This document shows, piece after piece, positions 44,403 to 53,520 of a stretch of DNA of 55,653 nt. The position numbers and the translations under genes were made by a program. The notes below the pieces were generated by a model. It had not been told where the DNA came from. It did no database searches and saw nothing but the letters and a program-made list of their open reading frames with translations. Source of the stretch: JBDTNL01 sp039933785 (GTDB lineage Bacteria; Acidobacteriota; Thermoanaerobaculia; Multivoradales; JAGPDF01). Within the stretch, counting starts at the first letter, position 1. Each line of letters starts with the position of its first letter. Where the stretch lies: the NCBI GenBank assembly GCA_039933785.1, contig JBDTNL010000022.1, positions 1 to 55,653 of the forward strand, read 5' to 3'.

Positions 44403-45175
44403 ACGAGCTCGCCAAGCGCCCTTCGGGGCAGCGGTGGATCGGCCTCTTCAATGCCCTGGTCATCAACGCCGTGCCGTTCTGGGGCTTGACGCGCGGCGGC
44501 TGGGCGGGATCGACGCTGTTGGTGCTGTACTGGGGCGAGACGCTGTTCGGAACGGTCCTCAACGGGTTGCGGATCGCGCTCCACTGGCGCCTGACCCGCA
44601 AGCGCGGGCACTGGGGCGCCCAGCCGCCGGGCCGGCGCTGGAGCTTTCGTCAGAGCTTCCTCGCCGAGTACCTGGGGATCTCGCTGGTCTTCACGTTCGG
44701 TCACGGCATCATGCTGGCCGCTTTCCTGTTCGTGATGTCGGCCAATTTGGGCGTCGCGCCGCCGGACCGCGCAGCGCTCGAGCGCGGGCTCGCGTGGCTC
44801 ACCGGAGCCCTGGTCCTGAGCTTCGTCATCGACCTGTTCCGCCTGCGCCGCCAACCCTTCGCTTGGATCCGGCGAGTGCGCGATCAGTCGGTGCAACGTG
44901 TGTTCATCGTCCACATGACGATCATCCTGGGCGCGGTGATGATGGCCTGGCTCGGCAAGGCCTCGGCCTTCTTCCTGGTGTTCGCGCTCTTCAAGCTGCT
45001 GATCGACATGGTGAATGCGTTCGGCACTGAGCACATCCCGGACCGGCCGCCGGGCTGTCTCGCCGGCCTGATGCACGCCGTGGCTCCCAAGGAAGATACC
45101 GATGCGGTGTGGAGGAAGAGCATCCTCGATCAGCGTCAGAGTGCGGCGCGGGACGAAGAGGTTGTCTCGCGCTGA
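44399..45175 (+). CDS. Membrane protein, DUF6498-like
   Basis: About 258 residues with five to six membrane segments (near residues 13-35, 40-60, 90-118, 132-150, 172-192 and 196-215). The pattern GWAGSTLLVLYWGETLFGTVLNGLR, two short helices with YW and E, resembles DUF6498 proteins, whose function is unknown. I take TTG 44399, overlapping the S9 peptidase stop as TTGA, as the start; the frame is open far upstream inside that gene but in a non-coding register. Co-transcription with the peptidase is likely. An intrinsic terminator follows. Confidence 0.72.
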   Translation: MNELAKRPSGQRWIGLFNALVINAVPFWGLTRGGWAGSTLLVLYWGETLFGTVLNGLRIALHWRLTRKRGHWGAQPPGRRWSFRQSFLAEYLGISLVFTFGHGIMLAAFLFVMSANLGVAPPDRAALERGLAWLTGALVLSFVIDLFRLRRQPFAWIRRVRDQSVQRVFIVHMTIILGAVMMAWLGKASAFFLVFALFKLLIDMVNAFGTEHIPDRPPGCLAGLMHAVAPKEDTDAVWRKSILDQRQSAARDEEVVSR

Positions 45176-45232
45176 TCCAAACCGCTCCGAATCGCTTGGT
45201 GGCACCAAGTCTCCACCGCACTGATCGGTCCG

Positions 45233-45264
45233 CGGCCCTCCCAGGAATCGGGAGGGCCGTTTTC
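45233..45264 (+). terminator. Rho-independent terminator after the DUF6498-like gene
   Basis: CGGCCCTCCC (45233-45242) pairs perfectly with GGGAGGGCCG (45250-45259) across a 7-base loop and is followed by TTTT. It also lies just beyond the stop of the convergent surface-protein gene. Confidence 0.88.
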
Positions 45265-45280
45265 ACTCAACGACCCCGGT

Positions 45281-48200
45281 TCAGGAAACGCGCCGCCGCC
45301 GCAGCGCTCTCGCCGCGACCAGCGCCATGCCCAGGAACAGCAGGACGAGCCCGAGCGTGCTCAACGTCGGGATCGGGGTCGCGACTCCGCCGGCGACGGC
45401 GAAGCTGGTGGGGTCGGTCGCGCCAGCTACGCCTGGATCGTCGGTCTGTCCGCTGCTCTCGTTCGTGCCGTTGCCGTCGCCGTCGAACGCGAAGGATCCC
45501 TGGTTGGAAACCGTGGTTGCTGCGGCCGCCGGCAGGATCGTGGCCGTAATCGTGAGGGTCACACTCCCGCCTGAGGCGAGGGCGCCGTTCCAAGTCACCG
45601 TGTTTGCGGCCGTCCCGGCCGTGCCGGACGTCGCCGTGGCCGAGACCAGTGCAAGCGTTGCCGGCAGAACGTCGGTGAACTCGTTGCCGGGGTTGTCGGC
45701 CTGCGCCCCTGGTCCGGCGTTGGTCAGCGTGACGGTGTACGTCACTGTTCCGCCGACCACGAAGCTGCCCGTGACGGTCTTCGTGCCCGAAACGCTGGCG
45801 CCAGGAGCGGCGGTCAGCGTGTCGGAATCGGTCGCCGAGTTGTTGCCCGGGGTCGGATCGGTCACACCGACTGGCGCCGTTACGGTCGCGGTGTTGCTCA
45901 AGGTGCCGGTCGCTGCGCCTGAGATCGTGCAGCTCGCGGTATACGTGACGCTGCCGCCACTCGGCAGGTTCACCGTGTTGTTGATGTTGCCCGAGCCGGA
46001 CGCGGTGCAGGTTCCTCCGCCGGCGCCGACGCAAGTCCAGGTGCAGGTTAAGGGCGCCGGGAAGGTGTCCGCCACGGTGGCGCCGGTCGCGTTGCTCGGG
46101 CCGGCGTTGCTGGCAGTGATGGTGTAGGTGACGGAACCGCCGGCTGTGGCGGTGGTGACGCCATCGGTCTTAGTGATCGCGAGGTCCGCCGATGCACCGA
46201 GTGTGTCGGTGTCCGTCGCCGAGTTATTGCCCGGCGTCGGATCGGTCACGCCGCCCGGCGCCGCGACGGTCGCGGTGTTGCTCAGGGTACCGGTGGCCGC
46301 GCCGGAGATCGTGCAGCTCGCGGTGTACGTGACACTGCCGCCGCTCGGGAGATTTGCGGAGTCGTTGATGTTGCCCGAGCCGGACGCGGTGCAGGTTCCG
46401 CCGCCAGCGCCGACGCAAGTCCAGGTGCAGGTGAGGGACGCCGGGAAGGTGTCCGCCACGGTGGAGCCGGTCGCGCTGCTCGGGCCGGCGTTGCTGGCGG
46501 TGATGGTGTAGGTGACGGAACCGCCGGCTGTGGCAGTGGTGACGCCGTCGGTCTTAGTGATTGCGAGATCGGCCGATGCGCCGAGCGTGTCGGAATCGGT
46601 CGCCGAGTTGTTGCCCGGGGTCGGATCCGTGACCCCCGCCGGCGCCGTCACGGTCGCGGTGTTGCTCAAGGTGCCGGTCGCCGCGCCGGAGATGGTGCAG
46701 CTCGCGGTGTACGTCACACTGCCGCCGCTCGGCAGATTCGCGCTGTCGTTGACGTTGCCCGAACTGGATGCCGTGCAGGTGCCTCCGCCCGCTCCGACGC
46801 AAGTCCACGTGCAGGTCAGGATTGCGGGGAAGGTGTCGGCCACGGTGGCGCCGGTCGCCGCGCTGGGGCCGGCGTTGCTGGCAGTGATGGTATAGGTGAC
46901 GGAGCCGCCAGGTGTGGCGGTGGTGACGCCGTCGGTCTTGGTGATTGCGAGGTCGGCCGAGGCGCCGAGGGCGTCGGTGTCAGTGGCCGAATTGTTGCCC
47001 GGCGTCGGATCGGTTACTCCGGCCGGTGCCGCGACGGTCGCGGTATTGACCAGGCTACCGGTCGCCGCGCCGGAGATCGTGCAGCTCGCGGTGTAGGTGA
47101 CGCTGCCACCACTCGGGAGATTTGCCGAGTCGTTGATGTTGCCGGAACCGGACGCCGTGCACGTGCCGCCGCCCGCGCCAACACAGGTCCAGGTGCAGGT
47201 CAGGGAAGCCGGGAAGGTGTCCGCCACCGTGGCGCCGGTCGCGTTGCTCGGACCCGCGTTGCTGGCGGTGATGGTGTAGGTGGTCGATCCACCGGCGGTC
47301 GCCGTGGTGACGCCGTCGGTCTTGGTGATCGAGAGATCGGCCGAGGCGCCGAGGGTGTCGGAGTCCGTCGCCGAGTTGTTGCCCGGCGTCGGATCTGTCA
47401 CGCCGGCCGGTGCGGTGACCGTCGAGGTATTGCTCAAGGTGCCGGTGGCCGCGCCGGAGATGGTGCAGCTCGCGGTGTAGGTGACGCTGGCGCCGCTCGG
47501 CAGATTGGCCGAGTCGTTGATGTTGCCCGAGCCGGACGCGGTGCAAGTACCGCCGCCCGCACCCACGCAGGTCCAGGTGCAGGTGAGGGAGGCCGGGAAG
47601 GTATCCGCCACCGTCGAACCGGTCGCGTTGCTTGGCCCCGCGTTGCTGGCGGTGATGGTGTACGTGGTCGAGCCGCCGGCGGTTGCCGTGGTTACACCGT
47701 CGGTCTTGGTGATGGCGAGATCGGCCGATGCGGCGAGGGTGTCGGTATCGGTCGCGCTGTTGTTGCCTGGCGTCGGATCGGTGACGCCGCCGGGCGCCGC
47801 CACGGTCGAGGTGTTGCTGAGCGTGCCGGTGGCCGCGGCCGAGATCGTGCAGCTCGCCGTGTACGTGACGCTGCCTCCACTCGGCAGGTTGACCGTATCG
47901 CCGATGTTGCCCGAGCCGGATGCAGTGCAGGTGCCGCCGCCCGCTCCGACGCAAGTCCACGTGCAAGTCAGCGGCGCCGGGAAGGTGTCCGCGATCGATG
48001 AGCCCGGAGCGTTGGACGGTCCGGCATTGGATCCGGTGATGGTGTACGTCACCGAGCCGCCCGGGGTCGCCGTGGTGACGCCGTCGGTCTTGGTGATTCC
48101 GAGATTCGCCTGCGGGGTCAGAGTGTCCGTGTCCGTGGCGCTGTTGTTGGCGGCGTTGGGATCTCCCGCCAGGGTGACCGTAGCGGTGTTGCTCAGCGTG

Positions 48201-50518
48201 CCGGTCGTGGATGCATTGACCGCGCAGGTCGCGGTGTAGGTCGCCGAGGCACCCGTCGGCAGATTCACCGAGTCATTGACGTTGCCCGAGCCGGAAGCGG
48301 TGCAGGTGCCACCTCCCGCGCCGACGCACGTCCAGGTGCAGGTGAGTGCCGCGGGGAACGTGTCCGCCACCGTGGCTCCGGACGCTGCGGTGGCCGAGGC
48401 ATTGGAGGCCGTGATGGTGTACGTCACCGAGCCGCCGGGCACCGCGGTTGCGACGCCGTCCGTCTTGGTGATGCCGAGATCGGCGACCGCGGCGGCCGAC
48501 ACATTGATGCAGCCGGTGGCGGTGACGTTCTGTCCGTCGGGATTGGTGATGGTGACGTTCTGCAAGCCCGGAGTCGTCGCCGTGATGTTCAAAGTCACCT
48601 GAGTTGGGCTGTTGAACGTGGCGGTGTTGACGGTCCCGTTGGTCATCGTCGCCAACAAGTGCGTGAACGCCAGCGCGGGCGGTGCGAGGTTCGCGCCCGG
48701 GTCATAGAACCCGGAGCCGCCCGCCGAGGTGGCGGTGATCACCACGTTGCCGGTCGGCCCGGTGAAGGCGATCGGAGTGGCCGTGCAGTTGGGCGTGGCC
48801 GGCGGCGGCGCCGCGAGGCGTCCGACGCGCACGGCATAACTATTGAGTGCCTGGTTGTACTCCTGAATGGTCCACACCGTCATGTCGTCCAACGGATCGA
48901 CGACAGTGAAGGAGTAGTCGCCCCAGCGCCTCCCGCTCCCGCCCCCGGGATCGGATGGCGGGTTGTAGTTGGCGGTGGTCGTGCCGAACGAGACCGCCGC
49001 GACCGTCGGAGGCCCGGTCATGGTGCCTAGAGTGTCGCCGGAAAGGCGGCCGACGTATACCGGCGTTGCACCGACGGGAGTGCCGGCCATGCTCAAGCCC
49101 ATCACGGAGTGCCCCTGGCCGGTGACCACTACGGACGGAATCCAGTATTGCCGCGCCGCCGCAAGCGTTGCGGCATTGTCGAACACGGTACCCGACTGCA
49201 CGACGGTCGGCGTGGTGGTCAGGTTCTGGAACTCGTACCAGCGGGTTGCGTTGCGCGATGCCGCCGCGGCGCTGGCGACGCCGGCGGCGCTTACGCGGAA
49301 GTTGTGGGCCGCCCAGAGCCGGCCGTTGCGGACCATCGCCTGGAAGAATCGGTCGTCGAGCGAGTCGAGCCGGCCGTTGTTGCCGCCCGTATTGCCGGCA
49401 TGCGTCACCGGGTTCGGGAGGGTCGTCGTCGGCACTGTGACGCTGATATTGCTCGAAATGGTCGGCGTCGCCGTGCCCGGGCCGCTGACCCGCCGGAAGG
49501 TGACCGTGCTGAACGCGGCTCTGTCTGCGCCCACGAAGTAGCCTTCGGTTGCCGTCGCGTCGAAGTTGTCGACGCCACGCGGCGATTCCGGACCGGCGCC
49601 GGCGCCGACGACAATGTTCGCGAACATCGTCACGGTGAGCGGCCCGGCGCCGAGGGTCGAAGACTTGCGGATCACGTAGCCGTTGGCGCCGACTTCCGCG
49701 CCAGCGCTGCTGAACATGTTACAGCCGACGTAGAGCGCGTTCACGTCGATGCCAAGCGACGGGTAGTCGCAGAAGTTGGTGCCCGGATCGGCTTGGAATT
49801 GGAAGAACGTCCAGACGGTAGCGCCGGAGATGACTCCGGCGCTTGCGGCATCACTTACCGCTAGCAGCCAACGGTTGGCGGCTGTCGCCGAGCAGTTCGC
49901 GGTGGTACACGGCACGTCGATGATGCTCATGTACCAACGAGCAGTGAAGCGGTCGTAGCGGATCTGCGGGTCGCTGGTGAAGTCCAGCAAGACGGCGCCA
50001 CCTACTGGCGTCGACACCGAGGCGAAGAAGACATCGGGATCGGCGTTGATCACGCCGTCCGCGACCCCAGCTTTGGTGAACGACCGAATGCGCCCGTTGA
50101 CGAAGGTGATGAATTGAGAGGGCCCCACCGTGCCCATGGAATCGGGGGGAAACGCGCCGGTATCGGTCAGCGTGGCGCCGTCGAACGAAGAACCAACTGT
50201 ATGAATATTGAGGACCTCGGGCCGGTTCTCCTCGGAGGGAAGAGTTGGCGTCTGTGAAACGGACGGAGCCTGCGGATTCGGGGCCTTGCCACTAAAATCC
50301 GGGTACTCGATCTCATGGTCCGGGTGCTCGCGCTTCGGAGGCGCGGCCTCCTGCCGCGCCATGATGGCGGCGGTGGTCTCTGGCTTGCCCGTCGAGGCAG
50401 GCAAGCGCCGCCCCTTGATCTGCGCCGACGCGGGAGCCTGCAGGGCCGGAAGCAAGAGCAATATGGCCGCGAAGACGCGAACCGCGAAACCGCTGCGGAC
50501 AGAGCGCTGAATTCTCAT
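45281..50518 (-). CDS. Giant DUF11-repeat surface protein with IPTL-type C-terminal sorting signal
   Basis: A 1745-residue exported protein. A signal peptide (cleavage near ASAQ) is followed by a proline-rich segment and a beta-rich, propeller-like domain (about residues 100-560), an Ig-like domain (about 560-675), then seven near-identical DUF11 repeats of about 128 residues, each with the core LTCTWTCVGAGGGTC and so four cysteines, and an eighth divergent DUF11 unit. The C-terminus IPTLSTLGLVLLFLGMALV plus an arginine-rich end is an IPTL-CTERM signal: motif, membrane helix, basic tail. In other bacteria this signal pairs with exosortase H; no such gene is in the window. It is probably a long stalk displayed outside the cell. 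A weak GGTGG precedes ATG 50518. Confidence 0.9.
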   Translation of the reverse strand: MRIQRSVRSGFAVRVFAAILLLLPALQAPASAQIKGRRLPASTGKPETTAAIMARQEAAPPKREHPDHEIEYPDFSGKAPNPQAPSVSQTPTLPSEENRPEVLNIHTVGSSFDGATLTDTGAFPPDSMGTVGPSQFITFVNGRIRSFTKAGVADGVINADPDVFFASVSTPVGGAVLLDFTSDPQIRYDRFTARWYMSIIDVPCTTANCSATAANRWLLAVSDAASAGVISGATVWTFFQFQADPGTNFCDYPSLGIDVNALYVGCNMFSSAGAEVGANGYVIRKSSTLGAGPLTVTMFANIVVGAGAGPESPRGVDNFDATATEGYFVGADRAAFSTVTFRRVSGPGTATPTISSNISVTVPTTTLPNPVTHAGNTGGNNGRLDSLDDRFFQAMVRNGRLWAAHNFRVSAAGVASAAAASRNATRWYEFQNLTTTPTVVQSGTVFDNAATLAAARQYWIPSVVVTGQGHSVMGLSMAGTPVGATPVYVGRLSGDTLGTMTGPPTVAAVSFGTTTANYNPPSDPGGGSGRRWGDYSFTVVDPLDDMTVWTIQEYNQALNSYAVRVGRLAAPPPATPNCTATPIAFTGPTGNVVITATSAGGSGFYDPGANLAPPALAFTHLLATMTNGTVNTATFNSPTQVTLNITATTPGLQNVTITNPDGQNVTATGCINVSAAAVADLGITKTDGVATAVPGGSVTYTITASNASATAASGATVADTFPAALTCTWTCVGAGGGTCTASGSGNVNDSVNLPTGASATYTATCAVNASTTGTLSNTATVTLAGDPNAANNSATDTDTLTPQANLGITKTDGVTTATPGGSVTYTITGSNAGPSNAPGSSIADTFPAPLTCTWTCVGAGGGTCTASGSGNIGDTVNLPSGGSVTYTASCTISAAATGTLSNTSTVAAPGGVTDPTPGNNSATDTDTLAASADLAITKTDGVTTATAGGSTTYTITASNAGPSNATGSTVADTFPASLTCTWTCVGAGGGTCTASGSGNINDSANLPSGASVTYTASCTISGAATGTLSNTSTVTAPAGVTDPTPGNNSATDSDTLGASADLSITKTDGVTTATAGGSTTYTITASNAGPSNATGATVADTFPASLTCTWTCVGAGGGTCTASGSGNINDSANLPSGGSVTYTASCTISGAATGSLVNTATVAAPAGVTDPTPGNNSATDTDALGASADLAITKTDGVTTATPGGSVTYTITASNAGPSAATGATVADTFPAILTCTWTCVGAGGGTCTASSSGNVNDSANLPSGGSVTYTASCTISGAATGTLSNTATVTAPAGVTDPTPGNNSATDSDTLGASADLAITKTDGVTTATAGGSVTYTITASNAGPSSATGSTVADTFPASLTCTWTCVGAGGGTCTASGSGNINDSANLPSGGSVTYTASCTISGAATGTLSNTATVAAPGGVTDPTPGNNSATDTDTLGASADLAITKTDGVTTATAGGSVTYTITASNAGPSNATGATVADTFPAPLTCTWTCVGAGGGTCTASGSGNINNTVNLPSGGSVTYTASCTISGAATGTLSNTATVTAPVGVTDPTPGNNSATDSDTLTAAPGASVSGTKTVTGSFVVGGTVTYTVTLTNAGPGAQADNPGNEFTDVLPATLALVSATATSGTAGTAANTVTWNGALASGGSVTLTITATILPAAAATTVSNQGSFAFDGDGNGTNESSGQTDDPGVAGATDPTSFAVAGGVATPIPTLSTLGLVLLFLGMALVAARALRRRRVS
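45806..48484 (-). repeat. Seven tandem repeats of about 384 bp in the DUF11 gene
   Basis: Unit starts, each at the codon for the first residue of A(D/N)L(G/A/S)ITKTDG, lie at 48484, 48109, 47725, 47341, 46957, 46573 and 46189. The first unit is 375 bases and the others exactly 384. Units are close to identical in DNA, less so the first. The high DNA identity implies recent duplication or gene conversion. Confidence 0.93.
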
Positions 50519-50613
50519 AGTTTTTCATCCACCCATGGAAGCTGGGACACTAAGCCGTTGAACCGGGACCGACGGAGCCTGGCAAACTGTGGACGCCAAG
50601 TCCAATAGCCAGA

Positions 50614-51789
50614 TCAATATCCGGTCGGCCCGCCGCGGTCCAGGTTCTTCGCTGGAAGTTTGGCGAAAAACGGATCGATCCCCGAAGTCGCCCGCCCCGC
50701 CGCGGCGCCGTTGGCCGGAAATGCGGCGTAGAAGACGTTGCCCACTGCCTTCATCTGTTGATAGTCGCCGAGCACCCGCTGTGTCGGGTGCGGATTGTTC
50801 CTCGACGGCGAGAGGAACGTGACCAGCTGCTGGTCGACGAAGGTCACGCGGCGGTCGGTGCTCTGGGCGAATTCCACAGCGGTGTCCGCGTGCCCCATCC
50901 TCCGGAAAAGGCGCTGATGCTGATCCGGTCGGGATCCTGTGGATCGACCGCAATCGACGTCTCGCTGTCGCTCTCGTGATCGGTCGCCGCGAGGCCGGCG
51001 GAGACGACGAGGTCCACGATCGTGGCGTCGCTCGCGGCGAGTCGCCTTGTGCTGAGCTGAGCTTCACCGCGGACCAGGCATGGTTCGTAGCGCGTCAGAT
51101 CTGGACCACCTTCGCCGGGCGGCTCGCCAGCCCAGGCGATGGGCGCCAGTGCGGGCGAGAGGTGTCGTTGCAGACCGAAGCCCGGCACGACGACGGTCGT
51201 GATGCCGGCGGCGAGGGATGGCAGGTGGAGCAAGAATCCGTGTTGGCGAGGCACAGAAGGTGGACAGAGACTCGGTCCCGTGGAGGTGTTCAAGGCGATC
51301 GTCACCGTGTCGCCCACGATGGCGACGTCGTGCACACCCCAGATCGCGAAGCACGGCGCGCTGTCTTGGACCGACAGCACGACGTCGATGGGGTCGACGG
51401 TCGTCGGGCGGGCGGGACGGATCTCGATCTCCTCCGTCGGCAGGGGTCCGGGACTGGAGAGCACCGTGAAGTACACCTCGCTCGAGACCGCACCGTCAGG
51501 GCGACGCGCTTCGAGATGGTAGCACCCGGCTGCCAAGCCTCCCAGGGCCACCGGTTGGCCCTCGGGTGAACAGCCGCCGGGCGGCGGGTAGCTCCCAACG
51601 AGTGTGATGGAGAAATCATTCCGCGTGCTGACTCTCCACAGCAGGCAGGTTTGATCGCCGTCGGGCCGCACGAGCACCGTAACCGGCATGCCGGTCGTAG
51701 GCTCGGCGGGCTCGACGACCACTTCCGCGCGCCGCGGACGCCGCCGCCAGGACCAACAGCAGGGTCGAGACAATCGGCGAGCGTCGCAA
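50614..51789 (-). pseudogene. Decayed composite gene: second B-type secreted protein joined to sialidase-like fragments
   Basis: Reading from TTG 51789, behind AGGAGA, the first 20 residues (MRRSPIVSTLLLVLAAASAA) form a signal peptide matching that of the intact paralogue starting at 53510. One extra base near 51729 then shifts the frame. The body continues in another frame (AEVVVEPAEPTTGMPVTVL ... RPARPTTVDPIDVVLS) and matches the paralogue to about QRH, after which it runs into a stretch typical of BNR/sialidase-like proteins (SETSIAVDPQDPDRISISAF, about 50,904-50,966). That stops at 50844, and a third frame (50898-50614) carries what looks like the end of the same kind of protein (VLGDYQQMKAVGNVFYAAF, IDPFFAKL). 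The paralogue's C-terminal domain is lost. Confidence 0.75.
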
Positions 51790-51798
51790 GGGGTCTCC

Positions 51799-52494
51799 TC
51801 AGTACGCCTGGAGGTCGATAACGTTGTGAGTCTGGCCAGCCGGGACGGAGTAGGACTTCTGACCGCAAGGCGCGGTGAAACAGACGATGGCAGTATCGGT
51901 CACGCTGACGTGCCATGCGACATTGGTCAAGGCGCCGATGAAGACCCAGAAGTGTCCGTTGACGCCCCGACCGTCCAGCACCTTCATCGTCAGCTCCGCG
52001 CTGCCGGCGTCGAAGAACCAGAAGGCTCCGGATTCGTCGCTCACCTGCGCGGCTCCGGCGGGATGCTCGACGCCGTCGGCGCCGGTCCAGAAGGCCTCGG
52101 CGCGAAAGCGTCCGCGTAGAAACAGCGCCTTGGTGTCGGCTTGCACATCGAAAGCCGTGGCGGCGAGCAACTGCTCACCGAACCGAACCTCCGCCGTGTA
52201 GCTGCCGACTGGAATCGGTCCCAGCGAGACGTGTTGCGGCGGCGGGTGTTGCACGCAGATCACAGGAGGTATGGGCCCGTCGAAATGGATCGTCAACGTG
52301 ATCGTCGAGCCCGCGACGACCGGCGGGTCGATCAGGTACGTCGGCGGCAAGCAGACGCTCACGGCGAAGTCCAGGCCATCGGCGCTGGACGGGAAAGCGG
52401 GGCTCACGCTGACCGTGGGCGGCGGCGGCTCGATCGCGGCGCCGAGCGCGGGCAACGCCAAGCTGGCAATACAGGCGGCGATCAGGGGGCGCAT
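51799..52494 (-). CDS. Small secreted protein, type A, copy 2
   Basis: A 231-residue exported protein with signal peptide MRPLIAACIASLALPALGAA. The first half (SPAFPSSADGLDFAVSVCL, then STITLTIHF) looks like an Ig-type beta domain; the second half is the shared domain of this region (RGRFRAEAFWTG, SDESGAFWFF, VLDGRGVNGHFWVFIGALTN, then a Cys pair). It is closely related over its whole length to the protein starting at 54222. ATG 52494 lies inside the end of the preceding B-type gene (13-base overlap), so both are translated from one transcript. Function unknown; two cysteine pairs suggest a disulfide-bonded extracellular protein. Confidence 0.8.
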   Translation of the reverse strand: MRPLIAACIASLALPALGAAIEPPPPTVSVSPAFPSSADGLDFAVSVCLPPTYLIDPPVVAGSTITLTIHFDGPIPPVICVQHPPPQHVSLGPIPVGSYTAEVRFGEQLLAATAFDVQADTKALFLRGRFRAEAFWTGADGVEHPAGAAQVSDESGAFWFFDAGSAELTMKVLDGRGVNGHFWVFIGALTNVAWHVSVTDTAIVCFTAPCGQKSYSVPAGQTHNVIDLQAY

Positions 52495-53510
52495 ACCTGG
52501 CACTCCTGGAAGGCTCGGGTGTCGAGCACGTTGGCGTTTTGGTGCGCGATGCCTGCGTAGACTCGCTCGTCGCAGTGGCCGGTTCCGCAGTTCACCGATC
52601 CGCGATCGATGACCGTGAGCTCCCATGGCTGATCGGTGAGGCTGGCCGCGAAAATCCAGAACCAGCTGTTTACTTCCCGGCCGTCGAGCGCCTTGACCGT
52701 GAGCTCGACGTTGGCAGGGTCGGAAAAGGAGAACGCGGCGGAACCATTCGAGAGCCGTTCGGGCCGGGCTTCGTGCTCGACCCCCAGCGGATCCGTCCAG
52801 ACCAGATGGGCCTCGAAGCGGTCGAGCAGGAGGACGGTGGAGGTCGACTCCTCGACGGTGAAGTGACGTTGGATCAGGCCCGCAAACGACGGGAGCGAGA
52901 CGATCAGACTCTTGAGCCCGGGTGTCAACGGCGGCAGGTGGACGACGTAGCCGTGCGCCCGAGCCGGGGAGGGCGGGCACAGGATCGGCGAGAAGGTTGC
53001 CATCATCGTGATGGTGATCGTGTCGGCCGCGATCGCAACGTTGTCCACTGCAGGGATACCCATGCAGGGAGGCTGTTCGCCGAGGGTCAGCACCACGTCG
53101 ATCGGATCCGCGCTGGTCGGCCGCGCCGGCCGCAGCACGAGGTCCTCCGGGAAGTCCGCCTGGGGCAGCTGTGTGACATGGAAATAGACTTCGCCCCAAA
53201 TCGAGCCGTCCGCGCGACGCGCTTGAACGTGGTAGCGACCGACGGAAAGAGATCCGAGGGCCAAAACCTGGCCTGCTGGGCCGCAAACTGCCAGCGGAGA
53301 TGGCGGAGTTCCGACCAGCGTGATGGTGAAGCCGCTGCGCGAGCTCACCGCCCAGTCCAGGCACGGCGGAAAACCGTCCGGCAGCACTGTTACCGTGACC
53401 AGGTCACTGGCCGAGGGCACGACCGGCTCGATGGTGAGGTCGGCCCGGCTGGGAGTGGACGATGCCAGCAGAGTGCAGACGAGGGTGGGTACGATCGGCC
53501 AATGTCGCAA
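52482..53510 (-). CDS. Secreted protein, type B, copy 1
   Basis: A 342-residue exported protein starting at TTG 53510 with AAGGAGA upstream; signal peptide MRHWPIVPTLVCTLLASSTPSRA. Two similar beta domains of about 95 residues follow (DLTIEPVVPSASDLVTVTVL and DLVLRPARPTSADPIDVVLT), each with a Cys pair in the PPCL.../PPCMG type loops, then the shared C-terminal domain (LDRFEAHLVWTD, SAAFSFSDPANVELTVKALD, VNSWFWIFAASLTD). It is the intact relative of the decayed copy at 50614-51789. It follows the type A gene at 53521-54222 by 10 bases and overlaps the next type A gene. No known enzyme motif is visible. Confidence 0.8.
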   Translation of the reverse strand: MRHWPIVPTLVCTLLASSTPSRADLTIEPVVPSASDLVTVTVLPDGFPPCLDWAVSSRSGFTITLVGTPPSPLAVCGPAGQVLALGSLSVGRYHVQARRADGSIWGEVYFHVTQLPQADFPEDLVLRPARPTSADPIDVVLTLGEQPPCMGIPAVDNVAIAADTITITMMATFSPILCPPSPARAHGYVVHLPPLTPGLKSLIVSLPSFAGLIQRHFTVEESTSTVLLLDRFEAHLVWTDPLGVEHEARPERLSNGSAAFSFSDPANVELTVKALDGREVNSWFWIFAASLTDQPWELTVIDRGSVNCGTGHCDERVYAGIAHQNANVLDTRAFQECQVCAP

Positions 53511-53520
53511 AGTCGTCTCC

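Noticed and set aside
45806..48484. Regular repeats suggesting a CRISPR array or satellite DNA
   Set aside because: Units are 384 bases, in frame, and encode DUF11 domains; there are no short repeats with unique spacers.
45327..48602. Several open frames on the plus strand across the DUF11 repeats, some starting every 384 bases
   Set aside because: Their regular spacing follows the repeat unit; the Pro/Val-rich translation is the antisense of the repeat and has no start signals.
50525..51067. An overlapping 180-codon minus-strand frame near the end of the surface protein gene
   Set aside because: It is a shifted reading of the decayed B2/sialidase region and shows no family motif.
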